The notes: generated by a model from the sequence alone, not told the origin. A stretch of 43,481 nt of DNA from an uncultured Lachnospiraceae bacterium (GCA_949155905.1 CASCWU010000020.1:1-43481); one strand, 5' to 3'. Positions 24,180 to 32,530 are shown, counted from the stretch's first letter. Numbers and translations: made by a program.

Positions 24180-26828
24180 CTATTCTACTTCTATCTCATA
24201 CGTATAGGATATCTTTCCGTCCTTCGTCTTAACCATCAGCTCTACTGTCCCGGAATCCCTCGCCGTCAAAACGCCCTTTGAAGTCACTCTGGCTACACTG
24301 GTATCGTCTACCGACCAGATAAAATCCGGCTCCTTATCGCTTTCTGGATACATCAGCATTGCGGTCAAATTCAGCTTATCGCCGACCTTTATACTCTTTT
24401 TCAAACCCGAAACAAAGATAAATGGCTTGCTCTGTCCGCCTCTTAAATCGGCTTCCTTTAACGTCTGCTTATCACATTCTAGCAGCACATAGGTTCCGCT
24501 CCGATACGCATAAAACTCATAGACATTGGAGGATACCAGACCGCCGCCCAGCTTTGCCATGACGCTTTCCCGGTTCGGCGTATAATAAACGGCCACCTTG
24601 CTGGCATCAAAGCCGTCCGGAATGGCAATCTGCGCCGTCATATACTGGTTCTCTGCAAATTCAAAGCCATCTACCTCCAGTTCAAAGCCGAAATATTTGC
24701 CCTTCTTTGTTGTCTTTCGTACGACCTTTTTCAAATCGGCCGACTCATATACCTCTGCCTCTAGCTCCATATCCTCTCGAATCAGCTGGCCGTCTATCAA
24801 GGCCACCAACGCTACGCCCTCATAGTCCTCATTATCCATTTCTACCGTCATCGTCCCGGAGCCTGTAATGGTTCTGGCAATCCCGATAACCTGGAAATTT
24901 GCTGTCATCGTACCGTATGTCACCTGGAAGGTATTTGTTCCCAGATTCGGCACCAGCGTAGACGCCAGAATAAAGTCTGTCACCTGCTCTACCTCTCCAT
25001 TGTTAAAGGTCGCAGTGACAACTACCTGATCCCGGTTAAAGGAGCTGTTCTGCACAATCTCCGGCCCCTTATACATTGCCTCTAGCGCCGTCACCATCCT
25101 TGGCATACAGACAATGAAAATCGTGGTGGTTACTTTTTTATACGTCACCGTTACAGTATTGGTTCCTACGGTCGTCAACATATTCATCGAAAGGGAGAAA
25201 TCCGTTACCGTTTCATTGGTTCCGTCATTAAAATAGGCAGTAACGGACACGTCATTTGTATTGATCATACCGCCTTCGATAATCGGCTCGCCCCGGTAAA
25301 CGGCTACGATATTATTCGGCTTCTTTTCTGCACCTGTAATATTGATTGTCACACTCTGGCCGCCGTAGGTAATCGTAATCTTATTCGTTCCTTTCTTTTC
25401 CAACACTGTTGTCGATACGAGGAAATCATAGACCTGTTCTCTGGAATCATCGTTATAAATCGCCCATACCTCCAGGTCTGTCGTCAAAAACGTACCACCC
25501 TCAATGATCTCCGGTCCCTTATATTTGGCCTCAAGCTTGCTGACGGAACGCTCAATACCAAGTACAGTAAAGGTAGCTGGCATAACGCCACCCTTATCGT
25601 ATACTACTGTAAATTCATTTTCTCCCGTATGAGTAATCATGGTTGGACTGATGGTATAGTCGTCCGGCGACAGCTTTTTCGTTGTACCATCCTTATACCA
25701 CATCGTCACCGCCACCTTGCTGGTATCGATTTCCTTTCCGACTACGACTTCTTTTCCTTTGTATTCTACCGTCATACGGTCATAACCATATACCGTAACC
25801 TCCGCTGTCAGATCTCCGCGCCCCGGACAATAAATCTCAACAGATGTCATCCCTTCTACTGCAACCGTACTGCCTTCCTTTAAGGAAAAGGAATCCCCAA
25901 TCTCGCTGGTTTTCTCCTTTCTATTATTAACAACATCCTGTTGTACCTCATACAGTTTAAAATCGCTCTCTTTAATCGTATCCCCTACATGATAGCCCTT
26001 GGAGTTGGTACAAACAGCCGTCAACCCAACCGTTTCAAACTGCGTCACGTTGATAGAATGAGAAGTCTGCAGTTTTTTTCCGTTTTTTGTATATAAAATT
26101 TTTACCGGATGGAATGTTAGTTTATCTTCAAACGGCACTTTATCCGTCCCCGGCTCGAGACTATAATCCTCTGGCTTTAAAATAAGAGTTTTACCGGAAG
26201 AAAGTTTTGCCTCAATAACAAACTCCGCCTTATCCAAAGTCGTTCCTACTAAAACCTTTCCGCCGTTTTTATCTGGATATCTATACTCTAAAAAGTTAAT
26301 CGCGGTTACATCCCAGTCACAGCCAAAGACCGTATCTGCGCCGATTTGTACGTTTGCCTCTGATACCTTCTTGTACGTATCTCCTGTTTTCTGATACCAA
26401 TAAACATCCTCTGATGCAATGCTTCCGCCACTGGTGACTTTGTTTACCATAATCGCCGTCCCTGACACTACCCTATAGCTTCCGGAAGAAAGGTTATAGT
26501 AATCCTCGTACTTGCCGGTTCCCTCTGGCAGATTCTTTCCCTCTTCCTCTGACAAGGCATTGCCGCTGCTGTCCCTTATTTTATTCTTATCGTTTTTATT
26601 TATATACAGCTCTACCCAAGCCTTTTCCCCGTCCTCTGTCAAAGCAGTCGTCCTGGAAATGGAATAGCTCTGCTCTGCCTTTGCCGCCTTCTTCGCCGTC
26701 TTTTTCTTTCCGGCAGCCTGTGCCTCTCCTGTCAGCGCACAGCACACCAAAGCCAGCAGCAGCACTGGCAAAAGACACTTCCTGATCCATCCTGTTTTCC
26801 TTTTTTGGTTTTGTTTCCTTTCGTTCAT
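24180..26828 (-). CDS. Large secreted protein with bacterial Ig-like repeats
   Basis: An exported protein of about 882 aa. A basic start is followed by a hydrophobic segment ending GEAQA, a probable signal peptide (about 1-38). A Lys/Ala-rich stretch and a unique N-terminal region (about 45-310) lead to four copies of a roughly 70-residue Ig-like unit. Each unit contains a Y-x-G-x-x-(I/V)-(I/V) strand, a (D/N)DG-type turn and a G-T/E-N-x-(F/I/V)-x-V-x-Y strand. A unique block (about 665-790) and a C-terminal Big2-type domain (DKLNLTAMLM...TSVARVTSKG) complete it. No LPxTG or C-terminal anchor is seen. The ATG at 26828 has GGAGG five bases upstream. Probable surface or adhesion role; substrate unknown. 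Confidence 0.85.
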   Translation of the reverse strand: MNERKQNQKRKTGWIRKCLLPVLLLALVCCALTGEAQAAGKKKTAKKAAKAEQSYSISRTTALTEDGEKAWVELYINKNDKNKIRDSSGNALSEEEGKNLPEGTGKYEDYYNLSSGSYRVVSGTAIMVNKVTSGGSIASEDVYWYQKTGDTYKKVSEANVQIGADTVFGCDWDVTAINFLEYRYPDKNGGKVLVGTTLDKAEFVIEAKLSSGKTLILKPEDYSLEPGTDKVPFEDKLTFHPVKILYTKNGKKLQTSHSINVTQFETVGLTAVCTNSKGYHVGDTIKESDFKLYEVQQDVVNNRKEKTSEIGDSFSLKEGSTVAVEGMTSVEIYCPGRGDLTAEVTVYGYDRMTVEYKGKEVVVGKEIDTSKVAVTMWYKDGTTKKLSPDDYTISPTMITHTGENEFTVVYDKGGVMPATFTVLGIERSVSKLEAKYKGPEIIEGGTFLTTDLEVWAIYNDDSREQVYDFLVSTTVLEKKGTNKITITYGGQSVTINITGAEKKPNNIVAVYRGEPIIEGGMINTNDVSVTAYFNDGTNETVTDFSLSMNMLTTVGTNTVTVTYKKVTTTIFIVCMPRMVTALEAMYKGPEIVQNSSFNRDQVVVTATFNNGEVEQVTDFILASTLVPNLGTNTFQVTYGTMTANFQVIGIARTITGSGTMTVEMDNEDYEGVALVALIDGQLIREDMELEAEVYESADLKKVVRKTTKKGKYFGFELEVDGFEFAENQYMTAQIAIPDGFDASKVAVYYTPNRESVMAKLGGGLVSSNVYEFYAYRSGTYVLLECDKQTLKEADLRGGQSKPFIFVSGLKKSIKVGDKLNLTAMLMYPESDKEPDFIWSVDDTSVARVTSKGVLTARDSGTVELMVKTKDGKISYTYEIEVE

Positions 26829-26928
26829 GGTTCCCTCCATTCTGCACGGCTCTCTGGCTCGTGCAAGCAAACTTTCTCCTTATCTTACATATCGGCTTTT
26901 CCCTCAAATCCTTAACCCTTTCCCCGGG

Positions 26929-26956
26929 ATTCTAAAAACTTTAAGAAAAATGTAAA
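26929..26956 (-). promoter_or_regulatory. Promoter of the Ig-repeat protein gene
   Basis: Minus-strand TTTACA (26951-26956), 16-bp spacer, TAGAAT (26929-26934), about 100 bases before the ATG. Divergent from the next promoter. Confidence 0.6.
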
Positions 26957-26962
26957 TTTTGC

Positions 26963-26991
26963 TTTTCTTTTTCCCGCACAGGCTGTATAAT
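26963..26991 (+). promoter_or_regulatory. Promoter region of the acidic membrane protein gene
   Basis: A perfect TATAAT (26986-26991) with a poor -35 (TTTTCT, 26963-26968, 17 bp). The leader has an inverted repeat GCATGATA/TATCATGC (27012-27019 with 27036-27043) that could be an operator or RNA hairpin. Confidence 0.5.
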
Positions 26992-27087
26992 AGATGATAA
27001 CGTTACAGCCTGCATGATACTGTATATTTTTACCATATCATGCGTATCATATTATTGTGTGCCGCTGGCAAGAAAGGAAACGGACTC

Positions 27088-27360
27088 ATGAAAAAATTAT
27101 TTAAACTGATTGCTGGACTTGGTATCGTGGCTGCTATCGCTGGCGCCATCTACTATGTCTACAAAAACTATCTCCAGGACAAGGAATTTGATGACCTGGA
27201 CGACGAAGACTTTGACGACTACGATGACCTGGATGACGAGGATAGCACGGATTCCAGAGGCTATGTAACACTGGACATCGAACCAGAGGCCGAGGCTGAG
27301 AACGCAGAGGCTTCCGATTCCGAGGAACCAGAGGCCAAAGAAGCTACTAACGAAGCCTAA
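27088..27360 (+). CDS. Small membrane-anchored protein with a very acidic tail
   Basis: A 90-aa protein: a basic start, one TM segment (about 5-26, with GLGIVAAIAGAIYYVY), then a tail almost wholly Asp and Glu (FDDLDDEDFDDYDDLDDED) and an Ala/Glu-rich end. The ATG at 27088 has AGGA about nine bases upstream; the frame is open to 27040 without a better site. Similar TM-plus-acidic-tail proteins are common in Lachnospiraceae but uncharacterised. The tail should face the cytoplasm by the positive-inside rule, but this is inference. Own promoter, and a terminator at 27382. Confidence 0.75.
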   Translation: MKKLFKLIAGLGIVAAIAGAIYYVYKNYLQDKEFDDLDDEDFDDYDDLDDEDSTDSRGYVTLDIEPEAEAENAEASDSEEPEAKEATNEA

Positions 27361-27381
27361 TCTATCCGTCAAAGTGTTCTG

Positions 27382-27429
27382 CCAGGGGGGATACTGCTCC
27401 TTATTTGCCGGTATCCTTCCTGGTTTTTT
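27382..27429 (+). terminator. Terminator of the acidic protein gene
   Basis: The stem is CCAGG plus GGATAC (27382-27394) pairing with GTATCC plus CCTGG (27411-27423), with a small internal bulge, followed by TTTTTT. It overlaps the 3' end of the convergent HAD gene. Confidence 0.75.
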
Positions 27430-28303
27430 CTGTTATCAGCCCATAATGCAGCATAGCATTCCAGATCCCGTCCTCGCCAATATCCGTTGTAATATATTCC
27501 GCCGCTGCCTTGGCTTCTCTTGTCCCATTTCCCATACAGACCGAATGCTCCACCAGCCTTAGCATTTCCAGATCATTGTTGCTGTCTCCAAACGCATACG
27601 CCTCTGATACAGGTATGTTTAGATAATCCAATGCAATCCGAATCCCGGCAGCCTTGTCACAGCCATTCGGCAAAAACTCTGCCAGCCCGTCCGTAAGTGC
27701 GCCCTGGCCTTCCTTTGTGAAAGCCGCTTCGGTCAAGCCCGGCTCGGCGGACGTATTCCGAGACCGGGGAGCCTGATGAATCACCACATGAAAACTTTCT
27801 TTTAGCGCCTCTATCATCTGTCTCCCATAGTCCCACTGCCCTTCCTCCATTGTCACCGAAAATTTCGCAGTATGAATTTGCTCCGGGTGCTGCAAATCGA
27901 TCACCTCATAAGGCGCACCGATCCGTCTTACATGCTCCTGGTAGCGCCTTGCATTCTGATAATGCTCCCACGGCATAACATGGACACAGTCTCTTCCTTC
28001 ATATAAAAAGCCAAACCGTCCTTTGCTCAGCCAAAACAAGGAGGCCTCCACCTCAGAAGGGGTTAGCTCCCGATCTAAGAGTATCTCCTCTCCTACCTGG
28101 ACATACGTCCCTGCACCGCCGACTATCCCGTCAAAGCCCAAAGCCCTCACCTGCGGCGGCAGCATCGAGCAGGTTCGCCCTGTACACAGAAGCCGGAGAT
28201 GTCCTTCCTCCTTTGCTAACTGCAGCGCCCGCTTCGTAGACTCTGAAACCCGGCCGGTATGATCTAGTAATGTTCCGTCAATATCAAAAAAGAGTATTTT
28301 CAA
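27401..28303 (-). CDS. Cof-type HAD-IIB phosphatase
   Basis: A 300-aa HAD hydrolase. Motif I is FFDIDGTLLDH at the N-terminus with the two catalytic Asp, motif II LLCTGRT, motif III Lys before IRIALDYLNI, motif IV GDSNNDLEMLRL. The cap between motifs II and III is the IIB type. Such enzymes dephosphorylate sugar phosphates, PLP or similar; the substrate is not predictable. The start is a TTG at 28303 with AAGGAGG seven bases upstream; the frame runs on to 28357 without a good site. Its promoter is flanked by an inverted repeat. Confidence 0.9.
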   Translation of the reverse strand: MKILFFDIDGTLLDHTGRVSESTKRALQLAKEEGHLRLLCTGRTCSMLPPQVRALGFDGIVGGAGTYVQVGEEILLDRELTPSEVEASLFWLSKGRFGFLYEGRDCVHVMPWEHYQNARRYQEHVRRIGAPYEVIDLQHPEQIHTAKFSVTMEEGQWDYGRQMIEALKESFHVVIHQAPRSRNTSAEPGLTEAAFTKEGQGALTDGLAEFLPNGCDKAAGIRIALDYLNIPVSEAYAFGDSNNDLEMLRLVEHSVCMGNGTREAKAAAEYITTDIGEDGIWNAMLHYGLITEKTRKDTGK

Positions 28304-28332
28304 CTGATATCCTCCTTCTGTATTCCTTACTT

Positions 28333-28381
28333 GGAGCGTACTATATGGAAATGGCAAAATTATGTCATGGCTTTACGCTCC
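28333..28381 (-). promoter_or_regulatory. Promoter of the HAD gene flanked by inverted repeats
   Basis: Minus-strand ATGACA (28363-28368), 17-bp spacer and TATAGT (28340-28345). The 8-bp arms GGAGCGTA/TACGCTCC (28333-28340 and 28374-28381) bracket the promoter, centres 41 bp apart (four turns). They could bind a repressor as a loop or form an RNA/DNA hairpin. Confidence 0.55.
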
Positions 28382-28422
28382 GTACAGGAAACACACAAAC
28401 TGGAAACCATTTTAAAAAAAGA

Positions 28423-28471
28423 TTGACATAGCGTTTGTTTTGGTGTATGATTGTATTAGATACTTAATACA
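28423..28471 (+). promoter_or_regulatory. Promoter and palindromic operator of the GntR-ABC operon
   Basis: TTGACA (28423-28428), 17-bp spacer and TATGAT (28446-28451). Immediately after is a perfect palindrome TGTATTA-N6-TAATACA (28452-28471) over the expected transcription start. GntR regulators of the YtrA branch autorepress from such sites, so this is the probable operator of the gene at 28586. Confidence 0.8.
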
Positions 28472-28585
28472 GCGCTACATTAGTACAGTGTTACAGCAAT
28501 ACCGTATCACCCAGACCGCCGATGTATGCAGCGTAAACAGTACCAAATCAGCCCTACTATAAAACCAAAGACAGGAGGTTATGCC

Positions 28586-28957
28586 ATGTGGGAATTTTCT
28601 ACAGACCGTCCCATTTATCTACAGCTTATGGACCGTCTGCAGCTTCGTATTGTCAACGGCACCTATCAGCCAGGCGATAAGCTTCCATCCGTCAGAGAGC
28701 TGGCGCAGGAGGCTTCTGTCAATCCCAACACGATACAAAAGGCTCTTTCCGAGCTGGAACGCAGCGGGATTCTTTACACGCAAAGAACAAACGGACGATT
28801 TATTACGGAGGATGCAGCTATGATTGATAAGCTAAAAAGCCAGCTTGCCGAAGAGCAGCTTGTAGAATTTTTAAAGAAAATGAAGGACTTTGGTTACGAG
28901 CCAAAGGATATCATCACCTTGATTGAAAAGCACAGCCAGGAAACGGCTGCTGATTAG
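28586..28957 (+). CDS. GntR-family regulator, YtrA subfamily
   Basis: A 123-aa repressor: an N-terminal winged helix-turn-helix (about 10-75, PIYLQLMDRLQLRIVNGTY then GDKLPSVRELA and NPNTIQKAL) and a short helical C-terminal tail (about 80-120), the size of the YtrA branch, which has no large ligand domain. AGGAGG lies seven bases before the ATG at 28586; the frame is open from 28526 but that segment has no ribosome site. It heads an operon with an ABC ATPase and permease, the standard YtrA arrangement, and probably represses it through the palindrome at 28452. Confidence 0.92.
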   Translation: MWEFSTDRPIYLQLMDRLQLRIVNGTYQPGDKLPSVRELAQEASVNPNTIQKALSELERSGILYTQRTNGRFITEDAAMIDKLKSQLAEEQLVEFLKKMKDFGYEPKDIITLIEKHSQETAAD

Positions 28958-29015
28958 AGCATGCTATCACTTATAGGAAAGCAGCGCCATAGCCTGCTTT
29001 AGAATGGAGGAAGAA

Positions 29016-29714
29016 ATGGACACTATCTTAGAATGTAAGGATCTGACGAAACGGTACGGCAGCTTTACCGCCCTTTCGTCCCTGAATCTTTCCTTGGAAA
29101 AGGGGCAGATCATCGGACTGCTTGGTCCAAACGGGAGCGGAAAGACCACACTGATCAAATGTATGAACGGACTGCTGGCTCCGACCTCCGGAGAAATCCT
29201 GGTGGGCGGCTACCGTCCAGGTGTAGAAAGCAAGCGTATCCTCTCCTATCTGCCGGAACGAAACGCTCTGCCAGACTGGATGAAGGTCAGAGATCTGGTT
29301 CATTATTTTCAGGATTTTTACGCAGATTTCCGCACGGAAAAAGCCTTTGATATGCTCAAGGATTTAAAAATCGACATTCACAAACGATTAAAAAATCTTT
29401 CTAAGGGAACCAAGGAAAAGGTACAGCTTATTCTGGCTATGAGCCGCAAGGCCGATTTGTATTGCCTGGACGAACCGATTGGCGGCGTTGATCCAGCATC
29501 AAGAGACTATATTTTAAGAACGATTTTAAACAACTACAGCGAACAGGCTGCTGTACTTATTTCCACGCACTTAATTCAGGACATCGAAACCGTGCTGGAT
29601 CGGGTTTTATTCCTGCAAGACGGAGAATTAAAGCTGAATGCAGCCGTAGACGAAATCAGAGAACAAAGGGGTATATCTGTAGATGCCCTGTTCCGGGAGG
29701 TATTCAAATGTTAG
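29016..29714 (+). CDS. ABC transporter ATP-binding protein
   Basis: A 232-aa ATPase: Walker A GPNGSGKTT, Q loop, signature LSKGTKEKVQL (a degenerate LSGGQ, common in ABC-2 exporters), Walker B LYCLDEPIGGVD and switch His in ISTHL. It energises the permease encoded next. GGAGG is five bases before the ATG at 29016; the ATG at 29004 belongs to that site. A 7-bp hairpin (AAAGCAG/CTGCTTT) lies in the gap after the GntR gene. Confidence 0.94.
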   Translation: MDTILECKDLTKRYGSFTALSSLNLSLEKGQIIGLLGPNGSGKTTLIKCMNGLLAPTSGEILVGGYRPGVESKRILSYLPERNALPDWMKVRDLVHYFQDFYADFRTEKAFDMLKDLKIDIHKRLKNLSKGTKEKVQLILAMSRKADLYCLDEPIGGVDPASRDYILRTILNNYSEQAAVLISTHLIQDIETVLDRVLFLQDGELKLNAAVDEIREQRGISVDALFREVFKC

Positions 29715-30511
29715 GAAAATTATTGAAATATGACTTCAAGGCCGTCTCACGTTATTTGCTTCCAATCTTTGGGCTGCTGCTTATTTCTACCTGCGGCACC
29801 AAGCTGACACTGGAGCTTCCGGAAAATAATCTGGTCAAGGTATTTCGCTCCGTCTTTCTTATTGCCTATGTGATTTCCTTGATCGCGATTGGTGCAGGCG
29901 CTCTGATCATCCTGATTCTGCATTTTTATAAAAACCTGATGACTGACCAGGGCTATCTTTCCTTTACCCTTCCGGTTACACCGACCGCACATCTGGCTTC
30001 TAAGCTGATCAACGGCACGATCTGGACACTGCTGACTCTTGTAGCGATTTTTCTTTCCGTCCTGCTGCTGACGGCCGGACATATCGGTCGGGAGGAATGG
30101 ACTATCCTCAAAGATCTCTTTGACAGTATGTTAAGAGAGCTGCATGCAATAGGCTTTACCAATGGGAAGCTGCTCTTCTATCTGATCACTTTCCCGCTGG
30201 CCGGTACTATCGGAAGCCAAATCACAGTTTACTTTTGTATCTGCGCCGGACAGCTTTTTTCCGGACACCGCATCATCGGCGCCTTTGTCTTTTACTTTGG
30301 TGTCTATGTCGTAAACCAGGTGGTTGAGGTGGTACTCCTGATGCTTAACGGCAAGCTGTTTGCCCAGCTTACGCTCTCCTCTGATTTTACCGGAGTAGGA
30401 ACCGTCGTAGGGAATCTGATGATACAGTCTCTCCTGTTTTCCCTTCTTCTGTATATCGTTCTCTTTTTTGTCACTCGCTATCTGCTGAATCATAAGCTGA
30501 ATCTGGAGTAA
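29708..30511 (+). CDS. ABC-2-type permease
   Basis: A 267-aa integral membrane protein with about six TM segments and no recognisable soluble domain. It overlaps the ATPase gene by seven bases. GntR(YtrA)-ATPase-permease operons in Firmicutes respond to cell-wall-active antibiotics or peptides; the substrate here is unknown. Confidence 0.88.
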   Translation: MLGKLLKYDFKAVSRYLLPIFGLLLISTCGTKLTLELPENNLVKVFRSVFLIAYVISLIAIGAGALIILILHFYKNLMTDQGYLSFTLPVTPTAHLASKLINGTIWTLLTLVAIFLSVLLLTAGHIGREEWTILKDLFDSMLRELHAIGFTNGKLLFYLITFPLAGTIGSQITVYFCICAGQLFSGHRIIGAFVFYFGVYVVNQVVEVVLLMLNGKLFAQLTLSSDFTGVGTVVGNLMIQSLLFSLLLYIVLFFVTRYLLNHKLNLE

Positions 30512-30526
30512 ACAGGAAAACACTCT

Positions 30527-30575
30527 GCCTCTGCCGTAAAGAATAGCCATTTTTATGACAGAGGCAGCTTTCTGT
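30527..30575. terminator. Terminator between convergent operons
   Basis: A 9-bp stem CTGCCTCTG/CAGAGGCAG (30527-30535 with 30561-30569), with modest T tracts on both strands (CTTTCTGTTT on plus, GTGTTTTCC on minus). It separates the ABC operon from the ATPase-nuclease cassette. Confidence 0.65.
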
Positions 30576-30580
30576 TTGAA

Positions 30581-31120
30581 TCATTCACCTAATTCTATAT
30601 CCTTCTCCATCAATTCTCTTTCTGTAATTTTTATTGTACCATGAAAATTTTTACGAAGAAAACGTACTAGATTTACATAATCTGGTGTGGCTTTGATATT
30701 AGGTGCCATAGATGTCACTACAATCCTTCCGTGTACCTGCGAAAAGGTCTGAAAAAAGGTTCGGAACAGCAATAATGTACCAGATAACTGCTTGAGAGCA
30801 TGTGCCACATCCACACCCTTTAGTTCTACCAAAATAACCTTTCCCTTCAAGCCTCCTGTAAAAAGCACATAATCACATTTGCATGTTCCCTCCGGCACCA
30901 GTCTGTCTTGTAAAATAATACCCCCATCCATTTTATAACAAAGCACCCGTTCCTTTTTGGTATTTTCAAGTATATACCGTTTCCTTTTTTCTTCACATTT
31001 TACTTTTGAACGGCAATCAGAGGATTCTATACAATGGTCACGGTTTTGATTGACACATATCGGCAGCGTTCCTTCTATAAACTGGCTTTTTACACAAGCC
31101 TGCCATCTGTCACATATCAT
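30581..31120 (-). CDS. Small protein with PD-(D/E)XK-like nuclease core and cysteine-rich N-terminus
   Basis: A 179-aa protein that I do not match to a named family. Residues 83-112 show a PD-(D/E)XK pattern: Asp83 at a strand start (CDYVLF), Glu99-Leu-Lys101 in KVILVELKG, and Gln111 in the following helix (HALKQL). Upstream, Cys3, 9, 22, 30, 36 and 42 form a cluster that might bind zinc, with Cys61, 80 and 82 further on. It starts at an ATG overlapping the TAA of the ATPase gene (TAATG), so production is coupled. AT-rich compared with lacZ. A nuclease effector driven by the ATPase is inference. Confidence 0.65.
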   Translation of the reverse strand: MICDRWQACVKSQFIEGTLPICVNQNRDHCIESSDCRSKVKCEEKRKRYILENTKKERVLCYKMDGGIILQDRLVPEGTCKCDYVLFTGGLKGKVILVELKGVDVAHALKQLSGTLLLFRTFFQTFSQVHGRIVVTSMAPNIKATPDYVNLVRFLRKNFHGTIKITERELMEKDIELGE

Positions 31121-32430
31121 TATTCCATCTCCATATCCAACAAACTTTCCAGTTCCTTATTCGTAATCGAAGAAACTTCATCTATATAATCTGTCCTAAT
31201 CATATGACTTTCTTCATCTAGGATAGATTCCAAAAACCGTGTTTTCTCTTCTGCGCCTTCCATCTTATAAGCTGCAAAGCTTTGAAAAGAGGCTCGCTGA
31301 TTTTTAGGAATAATTGTCTGTTTTTTCCCCTTCTGAAGCCCTTCTACCTTTTCCGAATATAATAAAATATTCCAGGAAGTTAAAATATAAGGACTATGCG
31401 TTGTCAGAATTACCTTACTCCCTGTGGCATTTACCATGAGAGAAATCAAGCAAACAATATCCTTTTGTGCAATCGGAAATAAATGAGCTTCTGGTTCCTC
31501 TATTAAGAAAAAGCTGTTCCGCTTTTCTAAAACAGCAATAAACAGCAGCATCAGAATCCACAATACCTCCTGTTGTCCCGAGGAAGCATACATCAGCTTT
31601 ACCCAATGTCGTTCTTCAAAATATAGTTTCTCTCCATCGCTTTCATTGGTATAATCCGCCTTAAAAATTCTCCGAATCAATTCATAAGCTTTTTCTACAG
31701 ATGTATTATTTATTTGTCCCTTTACCGTTTTTGTATAATTTTTTACCATATCAGGAATTTTAGTTCCAAACTTTCCCTTTGTATTTCGGATCAAATGAAT
31801 AAACTCCTGCATCGTCAAATCCATATCCGTAGTAGAAACATCATAAAGCTGTTCAGACATAGTTGCCAAAAGACTTCTTCCTGCAGGAATATAGATAATC
31901 TCTTTATCATTTTCAAACAAATGATACAAGGCTCCCTGAAACTGCTGCTTCATAACTGCTAACGCAGTCATACTATCTAAAATAGAACGTACTTCATTTT
32001 GACTGAAACCATTCAGAAACAGTTCTGAAGCTTCTTTCATTAAAGCTTCGATTTCGTTCTTTAAGCTTTTGTCAAAGCTAAACCGGACATATCCGTCCTG
32101 GTTTAAATGAATCACAATCCTTTTTTCTGCAAACTGATGGCAAATACGAAACTTCTGCATATGGGTAGTTTTCCCAAAGCATCCCATAAATTGTCTTGTA
32201 AGGTATTTCAGATAATTATTAAAATATTCATTTGGATGATTACTGGCAAACTGCTCCTCATTCATCAAAAAATCTAACGTATAATCCCGAATCTTCTGAC
32301 AAAAATAAATCGTTTTACAAATGGTGCTTTTACCAGATGCCTGGGTTCCTATGAATACCTGAATATTTTTTTCCAAATCAATCTCTGCTTTTTGTATTGG
32401 TCCAAACTGTTCTATATAAATAGTATTCAT
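31120..32430 (-). CDS. OLD/AAA_21-type ATPase of a candidate defence cassette
   Basis: A 436-aa ABC-like ATPase. Walker A is GTQASGKST (28-36). The signature-like motif is YASSGQQEVLW; Walker B is FFLIEEPEAHLFP with the double Glu usual in OLD and defence ATPases. The switch His lies in ILTTHSPYIL. The middle (about 60-260) is a helical insertion instead of long SMC-type coiled coils. No TOPRIM domain follows, so it is not a full OLD nuclease. It has its own promoter and a ribosome site AAGGAG six bases before the ATG. The paired downstream gene looks like a nuclease. PARIS, Septu and related systems use similar ATPase-effector pairs, but neither gene fits them by what I can see. Confidence 0.88.
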   Translation of the reverse strand: MNTIYIEQFGPIQKAEIDLEKNIQVFIGTQASGKSTICKTIYFCQKIRDYTLDFLMNEEQFASNHPNEYFNNYLKYLTRQFMGCFGKTTHMQKFRICHQFAEKRIVIHLNQDGYVRFSFDKSLKNEIEALMKEASELFLNGFSQNEVRSILDSMTALAVMKQQFQGALYHLFENDKEIIYIPAGRSLLATMSEQLYDVSTTDMDLTMQEFIHLIRNTKGKFGTKIPDMVKNYTKTVKGQINNTSVEKAYELIRRIFKADYTNESDGEKLYFEERHWVKLMYASSGQQEVLWILMLLFIAVLEKRNSFFLIEEPEAHLFPIAQKDIVCLISLMVNATGSKVILTTHSPYILTSWNILLYSEKVEGLQKGKKQTIIPKNQRASFQSFAAYKMEGAEEKTRFLESILDEESHMIRTDYIDEVSSITNKELESLLDMEME

Positions 32431-32498
32431 AAATAACTCCTTTTCCTTTATCCTCTTTCTCTTTGCACATACTTTCTTTTCTGAGATTCTCTACTCCT

Positions 32499-32527
32499 AT
32501 TATACAAAATTTCCTATCCTTTTGCAA
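32499..32527 (-). promoter_or_regulatory. Promoter of the ATPase-nuclease cassette
   Basis: Minus-strand TTGCAA (32522-32527), 17-bp spacer, perfect TATAAT (32499-32504), just after the lacZ terminator. Confidence 0.78.
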
Positions 32528-32530
32528 TTA

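Noticed and set aside
30581..32430. Septu or OLD system
   Set aside because: The partner has no HNH motif, and the ATPase lacks a C-terminal TOPRIM domain; only the general ATPase-nuclease layout is shared.
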